NCBI GenBank assembly: GCA_964643005.1
Contig: CAZXQI010000029.1
Span: 1-34,923 of the forward strand
Direction of reading: 5' to 3'
Origin: UBA6168 sp964643005
GTDB lineage: Bacteria > Bacteroidota > Bacteroidia > Chitinophagales > Saprospiraceae
DNA: 34,923 bases
In this document: in pieces, positions 6,911 through 14,185 of the stretch
Layout of the letters: each line of letters opens with the position of its first letter
Numbering within the stretch: position 1 is the stretch's first letter
The notes under the pieces: generated by a model
The model's database searches: none
What the model saw: only the letters and a program-made list of their open reading frames with translations
Told to the model about the DNA's origin: nothing
Translations under genes and position numbers: made by a program

Positions 6911-8947
6911 TTACCCAAACCGACTTACGCTTCCAAAATTTTCCTCATTTATACGCAGCTCAGTTCCAAAAACTTCGCCAAGTTTGGTAAAAGAAACGTT
7001 GTGATTTATCAAATAGTTTTGAAACTCGTCCTCCATTTCCGGCGAAATAGTAACGACGATCCGGCTTTGACTCTCGCCAAACAAGAAGCAGTCCTTGCGG
7101 AAAGTTTCCACCGTTTCGATGTCAAATCCCAGACCGCCCAACAAAGCGCTCTCCAACAGGCAGGCGAACAGTCCCCCGACAGCCACCGGATGAGCGGAGA
7201 GCAGGAATTCCCTCCGTATGAGTTGCATGACCAAGTGTTGAAGCTCATACTCTTCGTGTAGATCAAAAACCGGAGCGGGCGACAGCCGATTGCCATGAAC
7301 TGCCCGAAGGTATTCAGAACTACCGAAATCATTCGAAAAATTTCCCAACATAAAGATCAGGTCGCCCTCAGACTTGAAAGCCGGCGTAGTATGCCGCTTC
7401 ATCTCGTCGAGGACGCCGAGCATTCCGGCGACCAGTACCGGCTGGAGGGATTTGCCTTTTCGCGCCTGCTCGTCAAAGCGGATGTCTTCGCTTGCGATGG
7501 GGGTGTCGAACTTCCGACAAGCATCTCCGAGTCCTTTCATGACGTGGGCAAACTGATAGTAAACTTCCTTGTCAGCCGGGTTCCCGAAGCGAAGACTGCA
7601 CGATGCCGCAATCGGCGTCCCTCCGCTACAAACTATTTTAGCGGCGGCCTCTGCCATGGCGATCATGCTGCCGACAAATGGGTTAGCGTAGAGATAGGCA
7701 GGATTCCCGCCGGTGGACAAGAGGATAGCCCTCTCCAAATTTCCAGTTGGTAAAGGGACGAGGCTACAAAGCCCCGCTTCTTTTTTGGAGTCGGCCAGAT
7801 TAAAAATTCGCTGTCTGGCTGCCAGATTGGGCGAAGCCAACAACTTCTTAGCAGCCTCTGCTAAGTCTTTGCGCGCCCCGATCTTATGGAGATTGAATTT
7901 AGCAATCTGAGAAAAATATGCCGGACGCTCATGCTCGCGATCGAGAATTGGCGCATCGCCGCCCCGAACCAGCGCGATAGCCGGTACCGCTGCTATTTTA
8001 TTATTTTTAAAAAAACACTCCACTAAACCCGTATCGGTCACTTCTCCGATATGAATGCAGCCGACTTTCCATCGGGCAAAAACCTCCCGAAGCGCCTCTC
8101 CACTCCCTGCCTGGCAGACGATGAACATGCGGCGCCCACTTTCCGATAGCAGTATTTCTTCCGGCGACAATTCCGGCTGTTGGTCTGAAATGCCATCTAA
8201 ATGCAGCGCCATGCCGAGGCCGGCGCCAGCGCTCATCTCCGCCGCCGGACAAGCCATCCCGCCATAGCCAATGCGCTGCATACCGACGATTCCGCCGTTT
8301 TGCACAGCTTCTAAACAGGCTTCAGAGAGAGAAGGTAAACTCCCGGAAGCTGAGTTTTCATCCACAAGACTGCCTGCGATGAAAACCAGATTACCAGCTT
8401 CGCCGGCCATTGGCCAAACGATTTTCCCCGTCCCGACCAAACCTGCGGACAGGGCGCTGACAAATCCGTTTTCGTTGAAAGACTCGCTGAACCAGACGCT
8501 TGTCGAAGCGGGCTGTTCCTTTTGAGAAGCCTGTTTTAGCGCCCATTCCAGAGTCTGCTTCACTTCCGGGAGCTCAGGCTTTCCTAAGTTCAGCGAATGA
8601 CATTCGGCTACCGGACGGGCGCCTTTGGAGAGGAGGTCTAATGCAGCCGACGAAAATTCAGGCGGGTCTGCATGGCGGGTCTCTGCTTTTGACGCTGCGC
8701 TCTGCGTTTCGATCCTGAAAGCGCAGGCAAGTCCGTCTCCGAGCTGAACCAGCCGCAAATCGCCTCCGGCCGGGCTTGCCAGGATATGCTTTCCCTCCAT
8801 CGGCAGGGTCTTCAGCCATTTGACGGAACTTTTAAGGGAACAGCGTTCCGACCACATAGCAGAGAAGGTGCTCAGCTCAACGAGATTGGGAGCGCGGCCG
8901 AGCAGCTTTTTTATATCCTCTATTTCAGAAGGCTTTAACTCATCCAT
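6911..8947 (-). CDS. PurL-like protein (FGAM synthase paralogue) lacking catalytic motifs
   Basis: The protein has 678 residues, slightly shorter than small-type PurL (about 720-760). It aligns throughout with Bacteroidota PurL as I remember that family: FSAMWSERCSLKSSVKWLKTLP (29-49) matches the PurL N-terminus, ANPFVGSMIAMAEAAAKIVCSGG (421-443) and RFGNP (453-457) the second half, and FLFGESQSRIVV (621-632) the C-terminus. Key sites are altered. The WSEHCSYK histidine is Arg35. The ESHNHPS motif reads ETQSAAS, and the QGAATGVGG-type loop after it is missing. MQDMGAAG reads MQRIGYGG, GGNVSFYN reads SEDIRFDE, and AHD.SDGG reads AHPVAVGG. The frame is intact, so it is an expressed-looking pseudoenzyme rather than a decayed gene. 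A normal purL is presumably elsewhere. It is a single-gene unit. Confidence 0.85.
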   Translation of the reverse strand: MDELKPSEIEDIKKLLGRAPNLVELSTFSAMWSERCSLKSSVKWLKTLPMEGKHILASPAGGDLRLVQLGDGLACAFRIETQSAASKAETRHADPPEFSSAALDLLSKGARPVAECHSLNLGKPELPEVKQTLEWALKQASQKEQPASTSVWFSESFNENGFVSALSAGLVGTGKIVWPMAGEAGNLVFIAGSLVDENSASGSLPSLSEACLEAVQNGGIVGMQRIGYGGMACPAAEMSAGAGLGMALHLDGISDQQPELSPEEILLSESGRRMFIVCQAGSGEALREVFARWKVGCIHIGEVTDTGLVECFFKNNKIAAVPAIALVRGGDAPILDREHERPAYFSQIAKFNLHKIGARKDLAEAAKKLLASPNLAARQRIFNLADSKKEAGLCSLVPLPTGNLERAILLSTGGNPAYLYANPFVGSMIAMAEAAAKIVCSGGTPIAASCSLRFGNPADKEVYYQFAHVMKGLGDACRKFDTPIASEDIRFDEQARKGKSLQPVLVAGMLGVLDEMKRHTTPAFKSEGDLIFMLGNFSNDFGSSEYLRAVHGNRLSPAPVFDLHEEYELQHLVMQLIRREFLLSAHPVAVGGLFACLLESALLGGLGFDIETVETFRKDCFLFGESQSRIVVTISPEMEDEFQNYLINHNVSFTKLGEVFGTELRINEENFGSVSRFG

Positions 8948-9133
8948 GGAAAGTAATTGCAGTAATTTTACGATTTATCTGCAAAGTTGGGTTCGTCTTA
9001 GGTTTTTGGAGCTCTGGCAGGTATGATGAAGCTTGTTGCCCATTTTTTCAAAACCCCTTTTTTTTAAAGAAAAGGGAAAAACATACCCAGCGACCGATAA
9101 TCAGAGAACCCGTAAAACCAGGCCGTTGGCTTA

Positions 9134-9166
9134 TAAAGAAGCCCGTCGGAACATTGTCCTTCGGGC
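9134..9166 (-). terminator. Terminator of the tRNA gene
   Basis: Minus-strand GCCCGAAGGA and TTCCGACGGGC pair as a long stem with a short loop, followed by TTCTTTAT. It lies five bases past the tRNA 3' end and separates the tRNA from the downstream PurL-like gene. Confidence 0.7.
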
Positions 9167-9170
9167 CTGT

Positions 9171-9247
9171 TGGTAGCGCGGGGCGGGCTTGAACCGCCGA
9201 CCTTGTGATTATGAATCACACGCTCTGACCAGCTGAGCTACCGCGCC
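9171..9247 (-). tRNA. tRNA with anticodon CAT (elongator Met, or Ile2)
   Basis: The 77-base cloverleaf includes an encoded CCA (9171-9173). Arms are visible: acceptor GGCGCGG with CCGCGCT, D arm GCTC..GAGC, anticodon stem TGTGA/TCACA with loop TTCATAA, and T arm GGCGG TTCAAGC CCGCC. The anticodon is CAT. The 1-72 pair is G-U rather than the unpaired first position of initiator tRNA, and the D loop matches elongator types, so it is elongator tRNA-Met or the lysidine-modified tRNA-Ile. Sequence alone does not decide between these, but Met is favoured. A TATATTTG box lies 18 bases upstream of the mature 5' end. Confidence 0.9.
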
Positions 9248-9264
9248 TTTTTTTAAAACGGGTG

Positions 9265-9272
9265 CAAATATA
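9265..9272 (-). promoter_or_regulatory. Possible -7 box for the tRNA gene
   Basis: TATATTTG on the minus strand fits the Bacteroidota TAnnTTTG box and is placed 18 bases before the mature tRNA 5' end. A TTTG lies 14 bases further upstream, shorter than the 17-base spacing seen at other promoters here, so the -33 element is uncertain. Confidence 0.4.
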
Positions 9273-9328
9273 GCGGAATTACTTTTCAAATAGTTCCTCT
9301 CTCCAAAAAGATTTTTTTTGAATAAAGC

Positions 9329-10819
9329 TCAGTTTTTGAGCCGTTTCAGGCCGGCCTTTGCCTGCTGATGAAGACCGGTTTTGTGGTCGCTGGGCGACAT
9401 GGAAAGACATTCGCGGAAAGCCGCCGCCGCCAAATCCCGCTTCCCCTGAACCTCTAAGACATGCCCTTTTTCGAGCGCAGCCCGACAGGCAAAGTACAGC
9501 GGGCTGCTTTTCCCCTGGTCAATGGCGATCTGGTAATATTGCAGGGCTTCCCCGTAGCGTCCGAGCTTGTGAGTAATGCGCCCCATGCGGTAGGCCAGCT
9601 CCAATTGGTTCTTAGTAGATAGGTAATCTTCCTGTTTTTTATTTTTCAATAAATTATAAGCCTGGTGGAAATGGCCTCCATCGAACAGCAGCCTGGCTTT
9701 CAGCAGTTCCACTTCGGGCAGGAGACCCGCTTTGGCTTCGTCGTTGGCGCTCCTGTCGCTGCCGACTATCGTTGAACCCTTTGATTTACAGAGTTCCATG
9801 TATTTTTTATAAGCTGCCTCGTCGCCTCGTATCAGGCTGTGCCAGGCGAGTTTCTGGTAGGCGTCTTTGACGAAATTCCGGCCTTTGAAATGATGCACAT
9901 AGCGCAGCAGGTACTCGTCGGCGTCGTCGTCCAGTCGTTGCAGTTTGCACAGGCCCTGCATGTAGTCGAGGTACAGGAAGGGATAGAACTGCCGGCCGGA
10001 GGGTCTTTTTTCCAAAAAACTGACGGCCTCGTTTCCCCTGTCCGTGCGCATGGCGACATTGGCCATGACGAAGCAGGCGAGCGGATTCTCCTCGGGTTTT
10101 AGGCGAGCCGTGTTGATGACCTTCCAAGCCGCCTCGCTGTCGTTGTCAAGGTGTAGGAGCAGGTAGGTGTAGAAAACGTAGATCTCCTGCTCATAGACAA
10201 AATCGTTTTTTTGAGCGTAGGCAATGACCTCTTCCAATTCGCTTCTTCCCTCGCCGATGGTTCCGCTTAGACTGCTCAGCCAGTTGACCGCCCATTTATA
10301 ATTGTCGGGAATGGTGCCGGTCATGGCGTGCAGGATACCTAAGTCTTTTTTGTTGGGCATGAACCGGGGGAACTTCTTTGAGTTTTGCGTCAGCAGTTTG
10401 AAAGCCCGGTTGGTTTCAAAAAAGGCCGTCGGAAACTGCTCGAACTTCAACCTCGCCAAAGCCCAATGCAGTCGAATATCCGCCAATAAGAACAGGTAGT
10501 AGGGTGAATTCTGGTCGCCTTCTTTTTCTATGCGGTTCAGCCGCTGGTCTCTATTCTTCTCCAGCCTTTTGAATTCGGCCTCGTCTTCGTTCAAATAGAT
10601 ATGGAAAAAATCGAGATAATTTTCGACGTGGAGGATGATCAGGTTATTCGGGTCGCTTTGCCGAATGCGAGCCAGCTCGGCCTCCGCCTCATCGAAGCGA
10701 AGGCTGAGGATTTTTTGATAGGCGTCTTTCAGCGCCGGCGTCCACTCAAAGCGCCCTTGCGCCGCCGCCGAAAACAGGGGTAGGCAGCTAAAGAGCCATA
10801 AAATCAAATGCTTAGTCAT
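9329..10819 (-). CDS. Secreted TPR-repeat protein
   Basis: The protein has 496 residues. The N-terminus MTKHLILWLFSCLPLFSAAAQG is a standard signal peptide without a lipobox. The rest is helical, with tetratricopeptide-type repeats: AYQKILSLRFDEAEAELARI near 40, LEKRPSGRQFYPF near 260, then a clear C-terminal set including LAYRMGRITHKLGRYGEALQ, YYQIAIDQGK and VQGKRDLAAAAFRECLSM. TPR proteins are scaffolds, and no enzymatic motif is present. The gene follows the signal peptidase I gene (122-base gap) and precedes the tRNA on the same strand. Similar TPR proteins occur widely in Bacteroidota without assigned function. The start is chosen because the signal peptide begins there. Confidence 0.85.
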   Translation of the reverse strand: MTKHLILWLFSCLPLFSAAAQGRFEWTPALKDAYQKILSLRFDEAEAELARIRQSDPNNLIILHVENYLDFFHIYLNEDEAEFKRLEKNRDQRLNRIEKEGDQNSPYYLFLLADIRLHWALARLKFEQFPTAFFETNRAFKLLTQNSKKFPRFMPNKKDLGILHAMTGTIPDNYKWAVNWLSSLSGTIGEGRSELEEVIAYAQKNDFVYEQEIYVFYTYLLLHLDNDSEAAWKVINTARLKPEENPLACFVMANVAMRTDRGNEAVSFLEKRPSGRQFYPFLYLDYMQGLCKLQRLDDDADEYLLRYVHHFKGRNFVKDAYQKLAWHSLIRGDEAAYKKYMELCKSKGSTIVGSDRSANDEAKAGLLPEVELLKARLLFDGGHFHQAYNLLKNKKQEDYLSTKNQLELAYRMGRITHKLGRYGEALQYYQIAIDQGKSSPLYFACRAALEKGHVLEVQGKRDLAAAAFRECLSMSPSDHKTGLHQQAKAGLKRLKN

Positions 10820-10941
10820 CGGGGGATCAATGCTTTTTGAAAGATGAATGGAACGACCTGACGCCGATTGCGCTTCGGATGTTGAATAGCTCGGAACTTT
10901 AGAGACAGGCTTTATTATTCAGTGAAAACGGGCGGACTCTA

Positions 10942-12528
10942 TTACATTTTGTTCGCCGAGGTGAATACCCTGTTCCAGTTGATGCCGTTGGCCATATTGC
11001 CGTTTTTGGTAGAGAACCAGATGAATAGCGGCTTGCCGACGATATGGTCTTCCGGCACGAAGCCCCAGATTCTGCTGTCTTCGGAGTTGTCGCGGTTATC
11101 GCCCATCATCCAGTAGTAATTCATTTTAAAGGTATAGGTATCGGCTTCCTGGCCGTTGATGAAGATTTTGCCGTCTTTCAGTTCCAACTTATTTCCCTCA
11201 TAATTGGAGATAATCCGCCGGTAGAGTGCGATGTTTTCCGGGCTAATGGCCACCGTCGCCCCTTTTTTGGGGATGTAAATCGGGCCGAAGTTATTGTTTG
11301 ACCAACTGCCGAAGTTCACTGCGTCGTGCGGGAAATACTGTCCGGGCTGGCTGGGAAATTCTAAAAACTCTACCGTGGCGCCGGATTCCAACTGCTTTAT
11401 CTTTTCCACCTGCTCGGCGTCCAAAAAGAAGACGCCCTGCTGTGGATTGCTCTCCGCCACGTTCACGCCCATCTCTGCCAATTTCTCCAAATTGACCTGA
11501 CCGCCGGGCAGCATCACCCGATAGAGGAATTGCATGTGGGTGGGGTTTTCTGCCTTTTGCCCATTGACATAGACCTGGCGGTCAATGATTTGAAGGCTGT
11601 CTCCGGGCAGTCCGATACAGCGCTTGATATAGTGATCTTTTTTATCGACGGGACGGACGACCAATTTGGCCTGACCGCTTTTAATTTGCTGCATTCTTGC
11701 CGGGTCGATGGCGCCCCGCCTGAAGTCGTTGATGCTCCATGTCCTCTCCGGGAAAATGTACACGCTGTCGCCGTCGGGGAAGTTGAAGACTACGGGGTCG
11801 TTGTGTTTGATTTTTGTCAGCGCCGGAAGGCGATAGAAGGGCAGGTTGGGTTTGGACAAATAGCTTTCGCCGCCGATGAATGGAACCGTATTGTGCAGCA
11901 GAGGGAGCATGACGACCGTCTTGGGCGTGCGGATGCCGTAGTGAGCTTTGCTGACAAAAAGAAAATCGCCCACCTTGAGCGAACCTTCCATAGACGATGT
12001 GGGAATGGTGTAGGCCTCTATGAGAAACATGCGGATAAAAGCGGCGGCAAATACCGCGAAGATGATCGCCTCCGTCCATTCTCTGACAGTTGATTTTTTA
12101 TAGGGATTGTTTCTGATGAGCTTTTGTACTTCCCTGCTCTGATTGCTTTTCTGAGCCTCTTCTATTTTTTCAAAATAAGCCCGCTCTGCCGGAACAGTCG
12201 GCCCGATGTACTTTTCATTCTTCCCATAGCCCAAAGCGAAGAATATGATTGGGGCGTAAATAACGGCGATGGCGCTATGCCAAAAACTGTATTTCCCAAA
12301 GGAGCGAACCATGTCCACGCACAGCCCGACAAATACAAAAATGTTGACGATGGGTACTAAGAGCCAGAGTGCGTGCAGCGCTTTTCGCCCGACTAACTTG
12401 CACATGACGACGAAGTTTAGTCCCGGAACTAAAGCTTTCCAGGACGCTTCGCCCGCCTTTTCAAATAGCTTCATCAGGCTAAGACTGAACAAAATATACG
12501 TGATGAGCAGAAAAATGAGAATGATCAT
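10942..12528 (-). CDS. lepB: Signal peptidase I with N-terminal membrane extension
   Basis: The protein has 528 residues, much longer than typical signal peptidase I (about 250-320). Residues 1-105 form a separate membrane domain with three to four hydrophobic helices, resembling small DUF5684-like domains. The catalytic part starts with a further membrane helix at about 152-172. The catalytic serine is Ser179 in PTSSMEGSL and the general-base lysine is Lys302 in HYIKRCIGLPGDSL. Box E is seen as MGDNRDNSEDSRIWGFV near the C-terminus. Between the two catalytic boxes is a long insertion, as in other Bacteroidota enzymes. It cleaves signal peptides of Sec-exported proteins at the inner membrane. 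It is preceded by a good promoter (12620-12647) and followed by the TPR gene. Confidence 0.95.
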   Translation of the reverse strand: MIILIFLLITYILFSLSLMKLFEKAGEASWKALVPGLNFVVMCKLVGRKALHALWLLVPIVNIFVFVGLCVDMVRSFGKYSFWHSAIAVIYAPIIFFALGYGKNEKYIGPTVPAERAYFEKIEEAQKSNQSREVQKLIRNNPYKKSTVREWTEAIIFAVFAAAFIRMFLIEAYTIPTSSMEGSLKVGDFLFVSKAHYGIRTPKTVVMLPLLHNTVPFIGGESYLSKPNLPFYRLPALTKIKHNDPVVFNFPDGDSVYIFPERTWSINDFRRGAIDPARMQQIKSGQAKLVVRPVDKKDHYIKRCIGLPGDSLQIIDRQVYVNGQKAENPTHMQFLYRVMLPGGQVNLEKLAEMGVNVAESNPQQGVFFLDAEQVEKIKQLESGATVEFLEFPSQPGQYFPHDAVNFGSWSNNNFGPIYIPKKGATVAISPENIALYRRIISNYEGNKLELKDGKIFINGQEADTYTFKMNYYWMMGDNRDNSEDSRIWGFVPEDHIVGKPLFIWFSTKNGNMANGINWNRVFTSANKM

Positions 12529-12619
12529 ATCTTGAAGAATTGTGGAATTGACGCCCCGGGGTCTAAATGATTAAAAGGAACTGCTCGCTTCAGTTTTCCC
12601 CTTTTTTCCCTGAGGCGGG

Positions 12620-12648
12620 CAAAGATAGTTGAAAATGAATCTTGCAAA
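12620..12648 (-). promoter_or_regulatory. Promoter of lepB
   Basis: On the minus strand TTTG is followed by 17 bases and then TATCTTTG (12620-12627), matching the Bacteroidota -33/-7 promoter form. It lies about 90 bases before the lepB ATG and just past the end of the DUF1573 gene. The same spacing recurs at 17236-17263. Confidence 0.7.
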
Positions 12649-12675
12649 ACAGGTCTGCCGGACAAAATGAACGCA

Positions 12676-13038
12676 TCATTCGACGTAGCCTTCGATGAAC
12701 AGCTTTTCGCCCTTGCGGCGCCCGCTAAACCAGACCGTGATTTTTTTAGAAAAATAGCCCGTTTTCTGAGCTTCAAATTCTATCTGGATGCTGCCGTCCC
12801 CGCCCGGCGGGACGACTTCCTCCTGCCAGTCGGCAGCCGTGCAGCCGCAGGTAGTGCGGACGTTATCAATGCTCATCGGCGTCTCGCTGAGGTTTTTGAA
12901 CAGAAATTTCGTCGCAACAGTCTCCCCCAGTTTGAGATCCCCAAAGTCGTGCGTCGTAGGACTCACCCATTCTACCTTGCTATCCGGGCTGACAATGGGA
13001 AATAACCAGATGAAGAAAAATAACAGCGCGGATTTCAT
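12676..13038 (-). CDS. DUF1573 domain protein, exported
   Basis: I choose the ATG at 13036-13038, giving 120 residues starting MKSALLFFFIWLFPIVSPDS, a signal peptide. An in-frame ATG 39 bases upstream would hide the signal. The mature part is one immunoglobulin-like DUF1573 domain with its hallmark order: HDFGDLKLGE, KFLFKNLSETPMSI, VRTTCGCTAADW, PPGGDGSIQIEFEAQ, and a final strand GEKLFIEGYVE. The CGC-containing loop is the family signature. These proteins are abundant in Bacteroidota, are periplasmic or outer-membrane associated, and have no proven biochemical function. The gene lies just upstream of the lepB promoter, so it appears to be a separate unit. Confidence 0.9.
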   Translation of the reverse strand: MKSALLFFFIWLFPIVSPDSKVEWVSPTTHDFGDLKLGETVATKFLFKNLSETPMSIDNVRTTCGCTAADWQEEVVPPGGDGSIQIEFEAQKTGYFSKKITVWFSGRRKGEKLFIEGYVE

Positions 13039-13111
13039 GTAAGACCGATTTTGTGGTGATTGGAAAACTTTGCTCAAACGTAAAAAGAAAAGTCTTGTTT
13101 TACGCTAAGCC

Positions 13112-13140
13112 TTTCTGCCATGCGCCAATGCCTATCTTTG
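13112..13140 (+). promoter_or_regulatory. Probable promoter of the SDR gene
   Basis: TATCTTTG at 13133-13140 is a perfect match to the -7 box used elsewhere in the window. A TTTC sits at the 17-base spacing where the other promoters have TTG. The predicted transcript would have a leader of about 170 bases before the SDR start. Confidence 0.5.
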
Positions 13141-13213
13141 CCGCTTTGAAAATAAAATCCAGGACGGGGATGAAATCTGTGGAAAAAACTCGAAGTAAAT
13201 TTAAATTAATTTC

Positions 13214-13251
13214 CCCTTTCCGGTGTAAATCACCTGCTCAATAGGCGGAAA
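13214..13251 (+). other. Nested inverted repeats in the SDR 5' leader
   Basis: TTTCC (13217-13221) can pair with GGAAA (13247-13251), enclosing GGTG (13222-13225) pairing with CACC (13231-13234). No known riboswitch consensus was recognised. The leader after it is dominated by T and A tracts (13281-13305). Confidence 0.3.
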
Positions 13252-13317
13252 CACTCACAGAAAGACTATACTGACCTGATTTTTTTTAAATTTTTTTTAA
13301 AAAAAGAGAGTAGAGAT

Positions 13318-14007
13318 ATGAAAAAGACCATCCTCATCACCGGCGCCAACGGCAATCTCGGCAAGGCCGTCGTCAACCTCCTGCACGAACAGGGCTACAC
13401 CATCTGCGCCGTCGTCGGCAGGAGTGTTCTGCCCGAAGACTTCAAAGAAAAAGTGAGCGACATCCGCAGCGTAAACCTCATGGATGAAAAGGAAACAGAA
13501 AACTATATTCAGGAGATCACCCGCCTTTACCCCGATATTTCGGCGGCGCTGCTCTTAGCCGGCGGCTACGCCACTGGCGATATCGCCGCTACCGATGAGT
13601 CGGCGCTCGACCAGCAGATTTCCCTGAATTTCAAAACCGCCTATTTCACCGCCCGCCCACTTCTCCATTTTTTTGAAAAAAATGGCGGCGGAAGGTTCAT
13701 TTTCGTCGGCGCCCGCCCTGCCCTGTCTCCCGTCGCGGGCAAGGGCGCCATCGCCTATTCCCTCGCCAAATCCATGATCTTCCACTTAGCCGGGCTCATC
13801 AACGCTACCGGCAAAGGAAAGCGAATCGCCGCGCATACCATAGTCCCCAGTCTCATAGACACCCCTCCCAACCGAAAGGCCATGCCCGAGGCTGATTTTT
13901 CAAAATGGGTAATACCGGAAGACATCGCCGCCGCCATTTCTTTCCTCCTGACCGACAGCGCCGCCGCCCTGAGGGAAGGAGTTTTGAAATTGTATAATGA
14001 GGCGTGA
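13318..14007 (+). CDS. Short-chain dehydrogenase/reductase
   Basis: The protein has 229 residues, a compact classical SDR. The dinucleotide-binding motif is ILITGANGNLGKAVV at residues 4-18. The catalytic tetrad region has GGRFIFVGARPALSP (serine position replaced by other small residues near 140) and YSLAK around residue 150, which supplies the catalytic Tyr and Lys. The substrate loop ends with VPSLIDTPPNRKAMPEADFS and the C-terminus has IPEDIAAAISFLLTDSAA. It reduces or oxidises a carbonyl/alcohol using NAD(P), with substrate unknown. The usual catalytic serine is not obvious, so activity should not be assumed. The gene stands alone on the plus strand, between two minus-strand groups. Confidence 0.88.
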   Translation: MKKTILITGANGNLGKAVVNLLHEQGYTICAVVGRSVLPEDFKEKVSDIRSVNLMDEKETENYIQEITRLYPDISAALLLAGGYATGDIAATDESALDQQISLNFKTAYFTARPLLHFFEKNGGGRFIFVGARPALSPVAGKGAIAYSLAKSMIFHLAGLINATGKGKRIAAHTIVPSLIDTPPNRKAMPEADFSKWVIPEDIAAAISFLLTDSAAALREGVLKLYNEA

Positions 14008-14185
14008 GGAGGAGGCTTTGCGGGAGACGCTTTGAGGGCTTTAGGGACGGAGACGAGCCTTGAATCTCTTTCCAAGCCAGGCGCCGAAGCTACTTTTCCC
14101 CTTCCCCGGAAGGGACGGAGGTGGCTGCCTCTGAGGGAAGAACCAGCTTAAAACTCAGCGAAAGCTTCGCTCGCAACCTGCCCCT

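Noticed and set aside
6911..8947. Decayed purL pseudogene
   Set aside because: The frame is uninterrupted over 2 kb and the scaffold sequence is well kept; losses are confined to active-site motifs.
8981..8989. CAACTTTG on the minus strand as promoter for the PurL-like gene
   Set aside because: The first base of TAnnTTTG does not match and no TTG lies at the 17-base spacing.
11530..12093. 187-codon plus-strand frame
   Set aside because: It lies opposite the catalytic part of signal peptidase I and has no motif support.
13140..13317. Known riboswitch (TPP, cobalamin, SAM, preQ1)
   Set aside because: None of the remembered conserved core motifs of these classes is present in the leader.
14008..14185. 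Palindrome CCCTTCCCCGGAAGGG at about 14098-14114 and GCCCCTT/AAGGGGC at 14180-14199 as terminators or mobile repeat
   Set aside because: The first has almost no loop and no T-run; the second overlaps the stop codon of the diheme protein gene and lacks a proper U-tail on either strand. A weak convergent terminator cannot be excluded.
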